Source: Olsenella porci (lineage in GTDB: Bacteria > Actinomycetota > Coriobacteriia > Coriobacteriales > Atopobiaceae). Taken from it: DNA of 64,000 nt. Of this stretch, positions 25,948 to 33,445 are shown piece after piece. A model generated the notes under the pieces. That model had not been told where the DNA came from and made no database searches. It saw nothing but the letters and a program-made list of their open reading frames with translations. The position numbers and the translations under genes were made by a program. The stretch is from contig NZ_VUNC01000001.1 of NCBI RefSeq assembly GCF_009695875.1, forward strand, positions 248,001 through 312,000. Direction: 5' to 3'. How positions within the stretch are numbered: position 1 is the stretch's first letter; every line of letters starts with the position of its first letter.

Positions 25948-26652
25948 ATGGAGAAGGCAACGCTCAGAAGCCCGTTTCTCGTCGTGAACCCCAAGTCCTA
26001 CACCTATGGTGAGGATCTCCGCAAGCTGGCGCAGCGCGCCGAGGAGCTTGCGGCAAAGTATGACCTTGACTGCTTGTTCACCGCTCAGTTCATTGACCTA
26101 CCCTGGGTCATCGAGAACTGCCCCCACCTCACGCCGTGCGCCCAGAACATGGAGAGCCTGAAGCCCGGTCGTGGCATGGGGCACATCCTTCCCGAGGCCC
26201 TCGCGGCGGCGGGCGTCAAGGCGACGTTCCTCAACCACGCCGAGAACCCCAAGACCGTCCACGAGCTTGCGGCGACCATCGCTCGCGCAAACGAGGTGGG
26301 CATCCTCACCTGCGTCTGCGCCGACTCCGTCGAGGAGGCCCAGATCATCGCCGAACTTCACCCCGACATCATCACCTGCGAGCTCACCAGCCTCATCGGC
26401 ACCGGCCAGGTTGCGGGTGAGGACTACATGAGGTCCTCGACCGAGGCCGTGCGTGCGGTCTCGCCCAGCACCAAGGTGCTCCAGGCTGCCGGCATCCACT
26501 CCGGCCAGAACGTGTACGACGCCATAAGGCTGGGTGCCGACGCCACGGGCGGCACCTCCGGCATCGTGTGCGCCGATGACCCGCTTGCCAAGCTCGACGA
26601 GATGTTCGAGGCGCTTGACCGCGCCCGCACCGACTTCTACAAGGAGGCATAG
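25948..26652 (+). CDS. Triose-phosphate isomerase paralogue, archaeal-type
   Basis: This 234-residue TIM-barrel protein starts at 25948 after AGGAGGA. TIM catalytic residues can be placed: Asn14 and Lys16 (VVNPKSY), His97 (FLNHAEN) and Glu145 (TCELTSLIGTG). The short length, and the SLIGTG loop followed by KVLQAAGIHSGQNV, resemble archaeal triose-phosphate isomerases rather than the ~250-residue bacterial housekeeping enzyme. This one sits in a GntR-controlled PTS locus, which argues for a dedicated sugar-phosphate isomerase of a catabolic pathway. Mycobacterial LerI-type isomerases of tetrulose phosphates are one precedent for TIM paralogues in polyol pathways. yjbQ begins 2 nt after its stop. 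Substrate unknown. Confidence 0.85.
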   Translation: MEKATLRSPFLVVNPKSYTYGEDLRKLAQRAEELAAKYDLDCLFTAQFIDLPWVIENCPHLTPCAQNMESLKPGRGMGHILPEALAAAGVKATFLNHAENPKTVHELAATIARANEVGILTCVCADSVEEAQIIAELHPDIITCELTSLIGTGQVAGEDYMRSSTEAVRAVSPSTKVLQAAGIHSGQNVYDAIRLGADATGGTSGIVCADDPLAKLDEMFEALDRARTDFYKEA

Positions 26653-26654
26653 GG

Positions 26655-27176
26655 ATGACTGTCTACAAGGGTCAGGTAACCGTTGACACCCAGGCGGGCA
26701 AGCCCACCTACATCGACGTGACCGACGAGGTCAACAAGATCGTCGAGGAGAGTGGCGTCAAGGAGGGCATCGTCTCGGTCATCTCGTGCCACACCACCTG
26801 CGCGGTGTTCTCTGACGAGTACGACCACGACCGCAACGGAGCGGGTGACCTCTTCCTGCACGCGGACCTCAACAACGGCCTCCAGAAGATCTTCCCCGAG
26901 CAGCACGACTGGAATACCTACAACTACCCGGGCGAGAAGCACCTGGAGGAGGTCGAGTCGTGGCCCAACCCGGAGAAGTATCTTCCCGGCGGCGACAGGA
27001 CCATGCTCTGGAACGGTGACGCCCACCTGCGCTCGACCCTCATCGGCGGCAGCCAGACCTTTGAGGTTGCCGAGGGCAAGCTCCAGATGAACGGCCTAGC
27101 CAGCATCTTCTTCGTCGACTATGACCGTACGCGCGAGCGCACCCGTCGCCTTCGCGTGATCGTCATGGGGGAGTAG
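26655..27176 (+). CDS. YjbQ/UPF0047 family protein
   Basis: This 173-residue single-domain cytoplasmic protein shows the family pattern SCHTTCAVFSDEYDHD, then GDLFLHADLNNGLQKIFP, then WNGDAHLRSTLIGGSQTF near residue 120, with a C-terminal R-x-R strand (RLRVIVMGE). Family members form trimers with a conserved His/Asp pocket. A weak thiamine-phosphate synthase activity is reported for YjbQ, but the physiological role is unsettled. It begins 2 nt after the isomerase, so the two are co-translated. An insertion (residues ~85-115, QHDWNTYNYPGEKHLEEVE) is longer than in E. coli YjbQ. A catabolic role here is inference from operon and operator. Confidence 0.85.
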   Translation: MTVYKGQVTVDTQAGKPTYIDVTDEVNKIVEESGVKEGIVSVISCHTTCAVFSDEYDHDRNGAGDLFLHADLNNGLQKIFPEQHDWNTYNYPGEKHLEEVESWPNPEKYLPGGDRTMLWNGDAHLRSTLIGGSQTFEVAEGKLQMNGLASIFFVDYDRTRERTRRLRVIVMGE

Positions 27177-27204
27177 TTTCATACTGTCTACCTGCCAGGC
27201 GTCA

Positions 27205-27263
27205 CTTGTAATCAGAAAAATGTACAAGTGGCGCTTGATTTTTGAACGGGAAGTATATACTTT
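27205..27263 (+). promoter_or_regulatory. Operator site 2 and promoter of the PTS IIB-IIC genes
   Basis: The inverted repeat CTTGTAATC-AGAAAA-ATGTACAAG lies at 27205-27228. Downstream are TTGATT (27235-27240) and TATACT (27256-27261) or TACTTT (27258-27263, 17-bp spacing) as -35/-10 candidates. The left arm is degenerate in its inner half. Confidence 0.62.
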
Positions 27264-27329
27264 ATGGCAGATGTATGAAGCAGTTGCTTTTTGGCAGCTG
27301 AACGTTCGTCCGTTTAGGAGGAATTTCTC

Positions 27330-27614
27330 ATGAAGACCATCATCGTCGCTTGTGGTTCTGGGGTTGCGACATCCACCGCTGTCGTCGCAAAGATTACCGA
27401 CCTGCTCGACTCCCACGGATTCAACGGCGAGTACCAGCTTCAGCAGTGCTCCATTGCGGAGGCCGTGGCAAAGTCCAAGACTGCCGACCTCCTTATCGCC
27501 ACAACCGCGAAGCCCCAGGGCATTGAGTGCCCCTTCATCTCGGGCATCCCGTTCCTCACCGGAATTGGCAAGGCCGGGGTCGAGCAGCAGATCCTCGACT
27601 TCATGGCAAAGTAG
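27330..27614 (+). CDS. PTS system galactitol-type IIB component
   Basis: This 94-residue phosphocarrier passes phosphate from IIA to the incoming sugar. The active-site loop IVACGSGVATST holds the phosphorylated Cys8 and starts right at the N-terminus, as in GatB. AGGAGG lies upstream. IIC follows 98 nt downstream on the same strand, and the matching IIA lies 3.2 kb away behind another copy of the same operator. The name 'galactitol' reflects family membership only; the real substrate is not shown. Confidence 0.92.
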   Translation: MKTIIVACGSGVATSTAVVAKITDLLDSHGFNGEYQLQQCSIAEAVAKSKTADLLIATTAKPQGIECPFISGIPFLTGIGKAGVEQQILDFMAK

Positions 27615-27712
27615 CCGTAGGAGCCACAAAGCCCTCAATAATTTAGGTTTTACTGGGGCCCTAGCGGAGGGGTCCTGGGAAATGTACGCAAAATGGAAGG
27701 AGAACAGCACCT

Positions 27713-29131
27713 ATGGATGCAATCGTTGCGTTCTTCAACGGGCTATCCAGCCTGGGCGTTTCGGTCGTCATGCCGATCGTCCTCACCATCATCGGTTGCT
27801 GCTTTGGAGCCGGCTTTGGCAAGAGCCTCAAGGCGGGCCTTACCGTCGGCATCGGCTTCATCGGCCTTAACCTAGTCATTAACCAGCTGATGGGAACCGA
27901 TCTCGCCTCCGCGGTCACCGCCATGGTCAACCGCTTCGGCCTCGAGCTCTCGGTCATCGACGTTGGTTGGCCTGCGGCCTCCGCCATCGCCATGGGCTCT
28001 GTCGTCGGAACCATCATCATCCCGCTGGCCCTGCTGGTGAACGTCGTCATGCTGCTCACCAACACGACCCAGACCGCCGACGTCGACATCTGGAACTACT
28101 GGCACTTCGCCTTCACCGGTGCCCTCGTCGCCATCGTCACCAACAACGTGGGCCTTGGCATCTTTGCCGCCATCATCAACGAGGTCGTCGTCCTGATCAT
28201 CGGCGACGTCACCGCTCCGCTCGTCGAGGAGTCCCTGGGCCTTCCCGGCGTCTCCATCCCCCACGGCTTCTCTGGCGCATACGTGCCCATCGCGTTTGCG
28301 GTGAACTGGCTCCTTGACAAGATTCCCGGCATCAAGAACATCAACTGGGACGTCCGCAGCATGCAGAAGAAGTTCGGCGTGTTTGGCGACCCCGTCATGC
28401 TCGGCTCCATCATCGGCCTTGTCATCGGAATCCTCGCCGGCTATGGTCTGCTTCCCGTCACCAACTCCGATGGCACCACTACCCAGTCCGTGCTCTACAT
28501 CGCGGTCGCAATGGGCGCCGTTATGGTCCTGATTCCGCGCATGGCCGCACTGCTCATGGAGGGCCTGCTCCCCATCTCCGATGCTGCCTCTGCCTTCATC
28601 CAGAAGCACTTCTCCAACCGCGGCAAGATCTACATCGGTCTTGACTCCGCCGTGGGCACCGGTCACCCCGTGACCCTGACCATGGCCCTGATTCTCGTGC
28701 CGGTGGCCGTCTTCCTGGCCTTCATCCTTCCTGGCAACAAGGTCGTGCCTCTCGCCGACCTGGCGTGCATCCCTTACATGCTCGTGCTGATCACCCCGAT
28801 CGTCCACGAGAACGGCTTCCGCGGCCTGCTCGTTGGCATCGTCGTCCTGGCAGTTGGCTTCTACATTGCCACCGACCTCTCGCCGCTCATCACCTCCGCC
28901 GCGGCAAACGTCAACTTTGACATGGGTGGCGCGGCTGCGATCTCGTCCATCTGCGATGGCGCTAACCCGCTCACCTGGCTCATCGTCCGCTTTGGTACGA
29001 TCGGCACCTACATCGGCCTGGTCGTCCTCGCGGTGGGTGACGTTGCGCTTGCCCTCTGGAACCGCAAGCGCATCCTGCGCGAGGCGGCGGAGCTCCATGA
29101 GGAGAGCGCCGAGGCGGCTGCGCAGAAGTAA
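27713..29131 (+). CDS. PTS system galactitol-type IIC permease
   Basis: This 472-residue polytopic membrane protein forms the sugar channel of a GatABC-type PTS. The N-terminus (FNGLSSLGVSVVMPIVLTII), GFIGLNLVINQLMG, and the late GLDSAVGTGHPVTLTMALIL and DGANPLTWLIVRF segments match the GatC/UlaA-related family. About ten or more hydrophobic helices are evident. AAGGAG precedes the ATG. The 98-nt gap after IIB contains no promoter I can recognise, so they likely share a message. A hairpin with GACGGG/CCCGTC arms ends the unit. Confidence 0.92.
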   Translation: MDAIVAFFNGLSSLGVSVVMPIVLTIIGCCFGAGFGKSLKAGLTVGIGFIGLNLVINQLMGTDLASAVTAMVNRFGLELSVIDVGWPAASAIAMGSVVGTIIIPLALLVNVVMLLTNTTQTADVDIWNYWHFAFTGALVAIVTNNVGLGIFAAIINEVVVLIIGDVTAPLVEESLGLPGVSIPHGFSGAYVPIAFAVNWLLDKIPGIKNINWDVRSMQKKFGVFGDPVMLGSIIGLVIGILAGYGLLPVTNSDGTTTQSVLYIAVAMGAVMVLIPRMAALLMEGLLPISDAASAFIQKHFSNRGKIYIGLDSAVGTGHPVTLTMALILVPVAVFLAFILPGNKVVPLADLACIPYMLVLITPIVHENGFRGLLVGIVVLAVGFYIATDLSPLITSAAANVNFDMGGAAAISSICDGANPLTWLIVRFGTIGTYIGLVVLAVGDVALALWNRKRILREAAELHEESAEAAAQK

Positions 29132-29170
29132 GGTAGCTTGTCTCCGCAACGAGCTTCCCGGTCTGGAAGG

Positions 29171-29206
29171 GACGGGTCCCACGGCTGCTGTCGCGTGGGG
29201 CCCGTC
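29171..29206 (+). terminator. Hairpin after PTS IIC
   Basis: Arms GACGGGTCCCACG and CGTGGGGCCCGTC pair with one T-G wobble around a 10-nt loop, then CTCGTTT. The next gene starts 16 nt later, so read-through or an attenuation role is possible. Confidence 0.5.
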
Positions 29207-29221
29207 CTCGTTTGGAGGAGC

Positions 29222-29761
29222 ATGGAAGAGAGGACCTACACATACGCTCGCGGCCACTTCAACTGGGAGGTGACGGCCCAAGGCGTCATCTGCCTCGCCA
29301 TCGCCATCGCCTGCGTGTTCGAGGCGGCGAGGGGCGTCCTGGTTGGGCTCATGGTCGTGATTGCCGTCATTGGGGCTTATGGCGCCTTCAAGACCTTTGT
29401 GGCGCGCGCGTACCCGCACTCCGTCATTTTCGGCGATGGCTTCGTGGAATTTGAGTGCTACGGTAAGCGCGACAGGTACGACTTCGAAAAGACGCATGAT
29501 GTCAGGGTGAGGGAGTATCCAAGCCAGATGCGCCTGTATATCCGCATGGACGGCGACAGCTTCCTCCGCGGGCGCTATTGGGTCCATGCCCAGTGGTTTG
29601 ACGGCGGGCAGGAGCTCTTTGACCGTCTCGTCGACCTCGAGAACACCCTCAACCCCACCAGCCTGAGGGCGCGCGCCCGGCGTGGGGGAGGGTTCGTGGA
29701 CCTCTCCGATGGTGCAACGCCCCTAAAGCCAAAGTCCAAGTCCAAGCGCAAGCGCCAGTGA
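29222..29761 (+). CDS. Small membrane protein of unknown function
   Basis: This 179-residue protein is not assigned to a family. The start at 29222 follows GGAGGAG at a normal distance; a longer in-frame start would begin inside the upstream hairpin. Two adjacent hydrophobic helices (~20-62: VICLAIAIACVF and LVGLMVVIAVIGAYGAF) form a hairpin anchor. The cytoplasmic remainder resembles a PH-like or YcxB-type beta domain (HSVIFGDGFVEFECYGKRDRYDF). It ends in an unusually basic tail, PKSKSKRKRQ. It follows the PTS IIC gene behind a hairpin and converges on the aldolase, so it may or may not belong to the regulon. Confidence 0.75.
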   Translation: MEERTYTYARGHFNWEVTAQGVICLAIAIACVFEAARGVLVGLMVVIAVIGAYGAFKTFVARAYPHSVIFGDGFVEFECYGKRDRYDFEKTHDVRVREYPSQMRLYIRMDGDSFLRGRYWVHAQWFDGGQELFDRLVDLENTLNPTSLRARARRGGGFVDLSDGATPLKPKSKSKRKRQ

Positions 29762-29785
29762 CGCTGGCTTGGGTAAGAGACACGA

Positions 29786-29825
29786 GGCGGCCCGCCCGAG
29801 AGAATCCTCTCGATGGCGGGCCGCC
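29786..29825. terminator. Bidirectional terminator
   Basis: A two-tier hairpin has outer arms GGCGGCCCGCC and GGCGGGCCGCC and inner arms CGAGAG and CTCTCG around AATC. It lies between the convergent membrane-protein and aldolase genes. Confidence 0.65.
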
Positions 29826-29859
29826 TTGCGCGTCGTATGAGTTAAAGGCGCTTTATGCC

Positions 29860-30735
29860 TTACGCCAGGGGCTTCGCACCATTCGCGAAGACCTTGACGA
29901 CCTTCTCGAAGTCGTCGCGAAGGGTCTCGTACGCGACGGTGGTCATGTCGTGCCAGTAGGCGACCTTGCCGCCCTTCTCGCCCACGAGCCTCTCCACTGC
30001 CTCGCCGGCATACTTTACGCCGTAGGTGTAGTAGTTGATCTTCCTGATGCCGGCGTTGATGGACTTGACGTAGTCCTCGTCCGAGACGCCCGAGCCACCG
30101 TGCATGACCAGGGGTACGTTGTTGCGCTCGCGAATCTGGGTCAGGACGTCAAAGTTGAGGTGCGGCTCGCCCTTGTACAGGCCGTGAACGGTGCCAAACG
30201 AGCAGGCAAGGATGTCGAGACCGGTGCGGGCGATGAACTCCTGCGCCTGGTCGGGGTCCGTGTAGATGGCGCCAGACTCCTGTGCGGTACCACCCTCGTC
30301 GCGCGACCCGGCCTCGCGGCTGCCCATGGAGCCGAGCTCGCACTCAAGTCCGGCGTCGAAGCTCGCGCACATGTCTGCGGCGCGACTGGAGTTGGCCACG
30401 TTCTCCTCGTAGGGGAGGAAGGAGCCATCGAACATGGCGCCCGTGAAGCCCATGTTAAGCGCCTTGTACATGTACGAGAGGTGCTCGCAGTGGTCTAGGT
30501 GCACGCAGAGGGTGGCGCTGGAGCGCTCCGCGAGGGCGACCATGGTGGGGCCGATCTTGTCGAGCGGCGCAAACGGGTCATGTCCCTCGGCGTGGGAAAG
30601 GATGACCGGGTAGCCGGTCTGCTCCGCCACGTCTATAGCCGCGCGGAGAGCCTCAAAGCTGGGTACGTTGAACGATGCGATTGCCATGTTGTTCTGCTCG
30701 GCGATGGAGCAGATGTCTCGAAGGTTGATGAGCAT
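29860..30735 (-). CDS. Class II (zinc) ketose-bisphosphate aldolase
   Basis: This 291-residue FbaA/GatY-family aldolase cleaves a ketose phosphate to dihydroxyacetone phosphate plus an aldehyde. Metal and catalytic motifs are complete: HLDHCEHLS (zinc His and catalytic Asp), GAMFDGSFLP, ECELGSMGSREAG, SFGTVHGLYKG (zinc His) and VMHGGSGVSDEDY (zinc His), then INYYTY in the phosphate-binding region. The ATG at 30735 follows GGAGGGGAG. It is divergently transcribed from PTS IIA, with the shared operator between them. Together with the TIM paralogue it suggests a route of PTS import, then rearrangement, then retro-aldol cleavage and triose isomerisation. The sugar stereochemistry cannot be read from sequence. 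Confidence 0.92.
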   Translation of the reverse strand: MLINLRDICSIAEQNNMAIASFNVPSFEALRAAIDVAEQTGYPVILSHAEGHDPFAPLDKIGPTMVALAERSSATLCVHLDHCEHLSYMYKALNMGFTGAMFDGSFLPYEENVANSSRAADMCASFDAGLECELGSMGSREAGSRDEGGTAQESGAIYTDPDQAQEFIARTGLDILACSFGTVHGLYKGEPHLNFDVLTQIRERNNVPLVMHGGSGVSDEDYVKSINAGIRKINYYTYGVKYAGEAVERLVGEKGGKVAYWHDMTTVAYETLRDDFEKVVKVFANGAKPLA

Positions 30736-30780
30736 TCAACACTCCCCTCCAGTCGGGTGGCTTGGATGTCAAGCCACTAT

Positions 30781-30804
30781 CTTGTATATGCTAGTATATA
30801 CAAG
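30781..30804. promoter_or_regulatory. Operator site 3 between divergent aldolase and PTS IIA genes
   Basis: A perfect 9-bp inverted repeat, CTTGTATAT-GCTAGT-ATATACAAG. TATATG (30785-30790) with TTGGAT (30762-30767) 17 bp away is a candidate plus-strand promoter overlapping the site. The minus strand also has TATACT inside it. This is the best-conserved of the three sites. Confidence 0.7.
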
Positions 30805-30850
30805 TACAGAGTAAGAGACAGCACGAGTTAGACCGTGGAAGGGAGAACGA

Positions 30851-31306
30851 ATGATTCTCAAGAAGGAGCTCATACAGATTGGGCTTGACTGCCCGGATGC
30901 GGACAGCGCGCTGCGCGAGGCAGCCCGCGCCTTCGTCGACAATGGTTTTGCGACCGAGGGGTACCCCCAGGCGATCATCGATCGCGAGCAGGTCTATCCC
31001 ACGGCGCTTCCAGGTGCCGCGTTCGACATCGCGATGCCCCACTGTGACGCAAAGTACATCAACAAGACTGGCGTTGCAGTCATCACGCTCAAGAATCCCG
31101 TCGAGATGAAGATGATGGGTGATCCCGACACCACGCTGCACCCCAAGATGTTCTTCATGCTGGGCATCGCCGATCCGCATGGCCAGGTCGAGATGCTCCA
31201 GAGGCTTATCGCCGTCATCCAGGACGCAGACCTTCTCAACCAGGCGTATGCGTGCCAGGACGTCGACGCACTCTACGACCTCATGGCGCCCAAGCTGGGC
31301 GACTAG
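30851..31306 (+). CDS. PTS system IIA component (fructose/galactitol type)
   Basis: This 151-residue cytoplasmic phosphocarrier of the PTS EIIA type 2 family has the phosphorylated His64 in AAFDIAMPHCD. Flanking family elements include GFATEGYPQAIIDREQVYPTAL-like spacing before it and a C-terminal LIAVIQDADLLNQAY segment. It should be charged by HPr and donate to the Cys of IIB encoded 3.2 kb upstream. It is transcribed away from the aldolase gene across the best copy of the 24-bp operator. No other PTS genes are in the window. Confidence 0.92.
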   Translation: MILKKELIQIGLDCPDADSALREAARAFVDNGFATEGYPQAIIDREQVYPTALPGAAFDIAMPHCDAKYINKTGVAVITLKNPVEMKMMGDPDTTLHPKMFFMLGIADPHGQVEMLQRLIAVIQDADLLNQAYACQDVDALYDLMAPKLGD

Positions 31307-31404
31307 GGGAGAGGCGCTTCGGTCATAGGCCCCAGGTCGGGCGCGGGAGGCTGCGAATCAGCTGGCTCCCGCGCCCTTCTCCTATCGATTGCAGGCGCTC
31401 GCGG

Positions 31405-32376
31405 CTACCAGTCGAGCCCGTGCTCCCCCGCAAACGACTTGCCCGCGGAGGCTATGTCCTCCTGGCGCTCGGCCCACAGGGCAAAGTCCGGCACGTCCAG
31501 GATGATCGGATCCGCCTCGTGCACGGCGAGCGTGACCTCTTCAAAGCTGTAGGGGGCGTACTGGGGGCGGTCTGGCATGTACGTGTCGATGAGGATGGGA
31601 CGCAGCAGCGCATAGGCGCCACCGTCGCACAGGCTGCACATGCCCCGCAGGGCTCGGCGGGCGGCGGTCATGCGGCCCAGCTTGTACAGCAGGATGACCC
31701 TCGAGAGGGCAAACCACGAGTCTCCCCGGTGCGAGAAGCGTGCCTCGAGCCGGTTGAGCCCCTCCTCGTCCTCGAGCCTCGCGCGAGAGAGCGCGCATGC
31801 CCTTCTCGCCCCCACGCCGTCAGTGGGGGAGAGGGACAGCGCATCCTCCCCCGCCTTGTCGCATATGCGGTAGCGGCCCGAGTCAAGGGCGGCAAACTGT
31901 ATGCGGGCGAGCAGCCTGAGCCATGGACGGGCGAACACGTCGTTCCAGGCGTCGCCAGTCCCGGTGGTGTCGGACGTCCATGGGCCGCCCGCGATTTCGT
32001 CGCGAAGGTCCAAGAGCATCCCCAGCTCCACGTCCGGGTCCCTGTCACTGGCGATGATCTGCACCACGCGTGCGTCCACGCAGGTGGGACACGCCTTGGT
32101 GATCTTCTCGCAGGCAATGGACAGCTTGCCCATGCGCTTTGCGCGCTCTATCGCGAACTCGTCGTCCTCCAGCAGGTCGTCGCCCTGTCGGTCTGCCGCG
32201 AACTTGTCCAGCAGCTTCCCCAACGCGAGAAACGTGGCGTCCTCGCGATTGTCGATGAACTCCACCGGGTTCTTGCGAACCGCCAGGAGCAGCTCGGCGT
32301 AGGCACTCTTTGAGAGGCCCATGCGCTCACCGCGCCTGCGGGCGACGCGCTGCACCAGCTCTTCCCTTGCGTCCAA
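31405..32376 (-). CDS. Helical-repeat protein of unknown function, paralogue B
   Basis: This 323-residue cytoplasmic protein is mostly alpha-helical with TPR-like pairs. I chose TTG at 32376 because GGGGAGG sits just before it and it abuts the upstream stop codon (1 nt between). It is a diverged copy of the gene upstream. PWLRLLARIQFAALDSGRYR aligns with YLRWLGMQASKAVICGRNR, SLSPTDGVGARRACALSRA with LDPTDIADARFTAAIAYA, and RLEDEEGLNRLEAR with KLEDEGGLDALARR. No catalytic motif, signal peptide or membrane helix is seen. The similarity to TPR scaffolds suggests a binding rather than enzymatic role. Confidence 0.72.
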   Translation of the reverse strand: MDAREELVQRVARRRGERMGLSKSAYAELLLAVRKNPVEFIDNREDATFLALGKLLDKFAADRQGDDLLEDDEFAIERAKRMGKLSIACEKITKACPTCVDARVVQIIASDRDPDVELGMLLDLRDEIAGGPWTSDTTGTGDAWNDVFARPWLRLLARIQFAALDSGRYRICDKAGEDALSLSPTDGVGARRACALSRARLEDEEGLNRLEARFSHRGDSWFALSRVILLYKLGRMTAARRALRGMCSLCDGGAYALLRPILIDTYMPDRPQYAPYSFEEVTLAVHEADPIILDVPDFALWAERQEDIASAGKSFAGEHGLDW

Positions 32377-32377
32377 G

Positions 32378-33445
32378 CTACCTCCCCTCCCCGGAGTCGC
32401 CATTGAGCTCGCTGTCCTCCCGCGCCACGAGCGCGTCGATGTCCTCCTTTGGGGCGAGCTCCTTCGCCCGCTCGGCGAGCCAGGTCCCCAGTGAGCCGTG
32501 ACCGCATCTTGCCCTGCCCTCCTGGAACAGGACCGTCGCCTCGGAGCACGCCACGATGAGCTCGTCCTCGCTGTACGGGGGCACGGCAAGTCGGTAGAAG
32601 ACGCCGTCGGGCAGCTCGTGCTGCAGAAAGATCGTGGCAGCGGCGTAGGGGTAGGTGTCGCAGAGCTGCTGGAGTTGGCGCTTGGCGTCGTTCATCCGGT
32701 ATTGCTTGAACCGGATCGCCATGCGGGCGAGCTGCATCCACGCGTCCTCGGGACCTCTCGCCCGCTCGATCGAGACCTGTCGCGTCCTGCGCGCGAGCGC
32801 GTCCAAGCCGCCCTCGTCCTCCAGCTTGGCGTAGGCGATCGCCGCGGTGAAACGGGCGTCTGCGATGTCGGTGGGGTCCAGCTCCAGCAGCCTGTTGCAG
32901 ATTCTGATGGCCTGCCGGTTGCGTCCGCAGATGACCGCCTTGGATGCCTGCATGCCCAGCCAGCGAAGGTAGGGGTACATGGCAATCTTGCTTGCGAGGA
33001 CCGCTCGGTCCCCCTCATGGGTCGCAAGCATCAGGTCGCGCTGCTCTTGGCAGTGGGCGCCCACCTCGTCTGCCGTCTCGTCCAAGAAATCGTAGTAGAG
33101 GTCAAATGACGGGATGTCGGCGGCGCGGAGCATACGAATGGCGTCATAGCAGTACGGGTCCAGCGAGACCGCCTCGTTGAGCAGGTTGCGCCCGCGCTTG
33201 AGGAGGTCCTGGGACGTTCCTCCGCGGGAGAAGGGCAGGTCGTAGTCTATGATCGTTGCCGCTAGGGAGACCAGGTGAAACGCCCTGTCCTCGTCGGTCT
33301 GGGGGAGCGAGTCCCGGTCCTGCGCAAACCGACGCCCAAAGGTGGCGAACTCCCTTGCCGCTTTAAGTGGATCGGTCCCGTCGAGCTGGTTCACAAAGCG
33401 AAGCGCCAGGCGCTGGTAGTCCTCCCTGCTGGGGTCAAACGACAT
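32378..33445 (-). CDS. Helical-repeat protein of unknown function, paralogue A
   Basis: This 355-residue cytoplasmic alpha-helical protein has TPR-like helix pairs, for example RQAIRICNRLLELDPTDIADA at ~190-210 and the following helix. The ATG at 33445 follows GGGAGG on the minus strand. Its stop is 1 nt from the start of paralogue B, so the two form a coupled pair. Both share the order of an N-terminal helical bundle, a WLRxL block, an LxPTD turn, an ALEDExGL helix and an aromatic PYSxEE segment (PPYSEDEL in A, APYSFEEV in B). I do not recognise a named family. Both genes are rich in GC like their neighbours, so recent transfer is not indicated. Confidence 0.75.
   Translation of the reverse strand: MSFDPSREDYQRLALRFVNQLDGTDPLKAAREFATFGRRFAQDRDSLPQTDEDRAFHLVSLAATIIDYDLPFSRGGTSQDLLKRGRNLLNEAVSLDPYCYDAIRMLRAADIPSFDLYYDFLDETADEVGAHCQEQRDLMLATHEGDRAVLASKIAMYPYLRWLGMQASKAVICGRNRQAIRICNRLLELDPTDIADARFTAAIAYAKLEDEGGLDALARRTRQVSIERARGPEDAWMQLARMAIRFKQYRMNDAKRQLQQLCDTYPYAAATIFLQHELPDGVFYRLAVPPYSEDELIVACSEATVLFQEGRARCGHGSLGTWLAERAKELAPKEDIDALVAREDSELNGDSGEGR

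Noticed and set aside
25948-26652. Calling the TIM-barrel gene the housekeeping tpiA
   Set aside because: Archaeal-like length and loop, operon with yjbQ, and a shared operator with PTS genes argue for a dedicated paralogue; a housekeeping tpiA is expected near gap-pgk, not seen here.
27330-29131. Naming the PTS genes gatB/gatC
   Set aside because: Family membership is clear, but no tagatose-6-phosphate kinase or galactitol-phosphate dehydrogenase is present, so galactitol as substrate is unsupported.
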